Assembly (NCBI GenBank): GCA_008501765.1
Contig: QQUE01000007.1
Location: forward strand, 952,740-1,016,739
Source of the DNA: Calditrichota bacterium
GTDB lineage: Bacteria; Zhuqueibacterota; Zhuqueibacteria; Zhuqueibacterales; Geothermadaptataceae
Length of the DNA stretch: 64,000 bases
Direction of reading: 5' to 3'
Made by a program: the position numbers and the translations under genes. The notes beneath the pieces were generated by a model, which searched no databases, was not told where the DNA came from, and saw only the letters and a list, made by a program, of their open reading frames with translations. Position 1 is the first letter of the stretch. Each line of letters opens with the position of its first letter. Shown here one piece after another: positions 63,876-64,000 of the stretch.

Positions 63876-64000
63876 ATCTTGCAATAGAAAAACGGACTAT
63901 TAGTTAAGTTATGCAGCGATTTTTTGTTTTGCGAATTCAATAGGACTCATATAACCCAGTGAAGAATGCAATCTTTCACGATTATAGAAGACTTCAATGT
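63874..64000. mobile_element. IS3-family insertion sequence, right part cut by the window edge
   Basis: The terminal sequence TGATCTTGCAATAGAAAAAC resembles the end of classic IS3 (TGATCTTACCCAGCAATAG), and the coding end of an IS3 OrfB lies 36 bp inside. The other end is beyond the window. Confidence 0.72.
63910..64000 (-). CDS. IS3-family transposase OrfB, C-terminal fragment
   Basis: The visible 29 codons read IEVFYNRERLHSSLGYMSPIEFAKQK...A then TAA, the C-terminal integrase-domain motif of IS3-family OrfB proteins (YN-x-x-RLHSSLGY-x-SP). The rest of the gene and the start are outside the window. It transposes the element whose end is at 63874. Confidence 0.9.

Overview
The window looks like a chromosomal segment of a Gram-negative, AT-rich bacterium of the FCB superphylum, most like Calditrichota, KSB1 or related candidate phyla. 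The evidence is a giant secreted protein that ends in a type IX-style C-terminal sorting domain (NFPNPFNP motif), several outer-membrane beta-barrels, an RND/TolC efflux set and a sigma-54 two-component system. The phylum is an inference and no rRNA gene is present to test it. I see no tRNA, rRNA or CRISPR array.

Region 1 (1-24.8 kb, all minus strand, read right to left) is an exopolysaccharide/O-antigen locus. It opens with a short SLBB export protein and a Wzc-type tyrosine autokinase, then gmd and fcl, which make GDP-4-keto-6-deoxymannose and GDP-L-fucose. A Wzx flippase, methyltransferases, a GDP-perosamine synthase-like aminotransferase with an overlapping GNAT acetyltransferase, a Wzy-like polymerase and six glycosyltransferases follow. 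The distal part holds a fused alcohol-dehydrogenase/Gfo-Idh-MocA oxidoreductase, an alpha/alpha-toroid protein, a DUF354 protein, a Gfo/Idh/MocA dehydrogenase and a hexapeptide acyltransferase cut by the left edge. The stretch from about 6.5 to 19.5 kb is visibly more AT-rich than its flanks and looks like the exchangeable core.

Region 2 (24.8-45.2 kb) is mostly housekeeping and envelope genes: a DusC-type tRNA-dihydrouridine synthase, a DadA-like oxidase, SlyX, a PqiA-like membrane protein, an Omp85-like barrel, a 1425-residue T9SS protein with cohesin and dockerin modules, a CoA-binding protein, and a TolC-adaptor-RND efflux set split by an oppositely oriented VapBC toxin-antitoxin pair.

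Region 3 (45.8-50.5 kb, plus strand) is an arsenic/thiol operon: ArsR with a palindromic operator, an ArsP-type permease, Acr3, two miniature CxxC thioredoxin-like proteins, a thioredoxin-fold lipoprotein and a CcdA-like thiol transporter. Region 4 (50.6-63.8 kb) holds a DEAD-box helicase, a cysteine-rich 4Fe-4S protein, a divergent HxlR/NmrA pair, a beta-eliminating lyase with tyrosine phenol-lyase diagnostic residues, and an operon coding for a LolA-like protein, an outer-membrane barrel, a histidine kinase and an NtrC-type regulator. The right edge cuts an IS3-family transposase gene.

The most distinctive non-coding feature is a dense population of short non-autonomous elements with terminal inverted repeats and target-site duplications. 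They belong to several families, and some are nested: one 203-bp element is interrupted by a 164-bp element, and removing the insert restores exactly 203 bp. The IS3 element at the right edge also sits inside one of these repeats.
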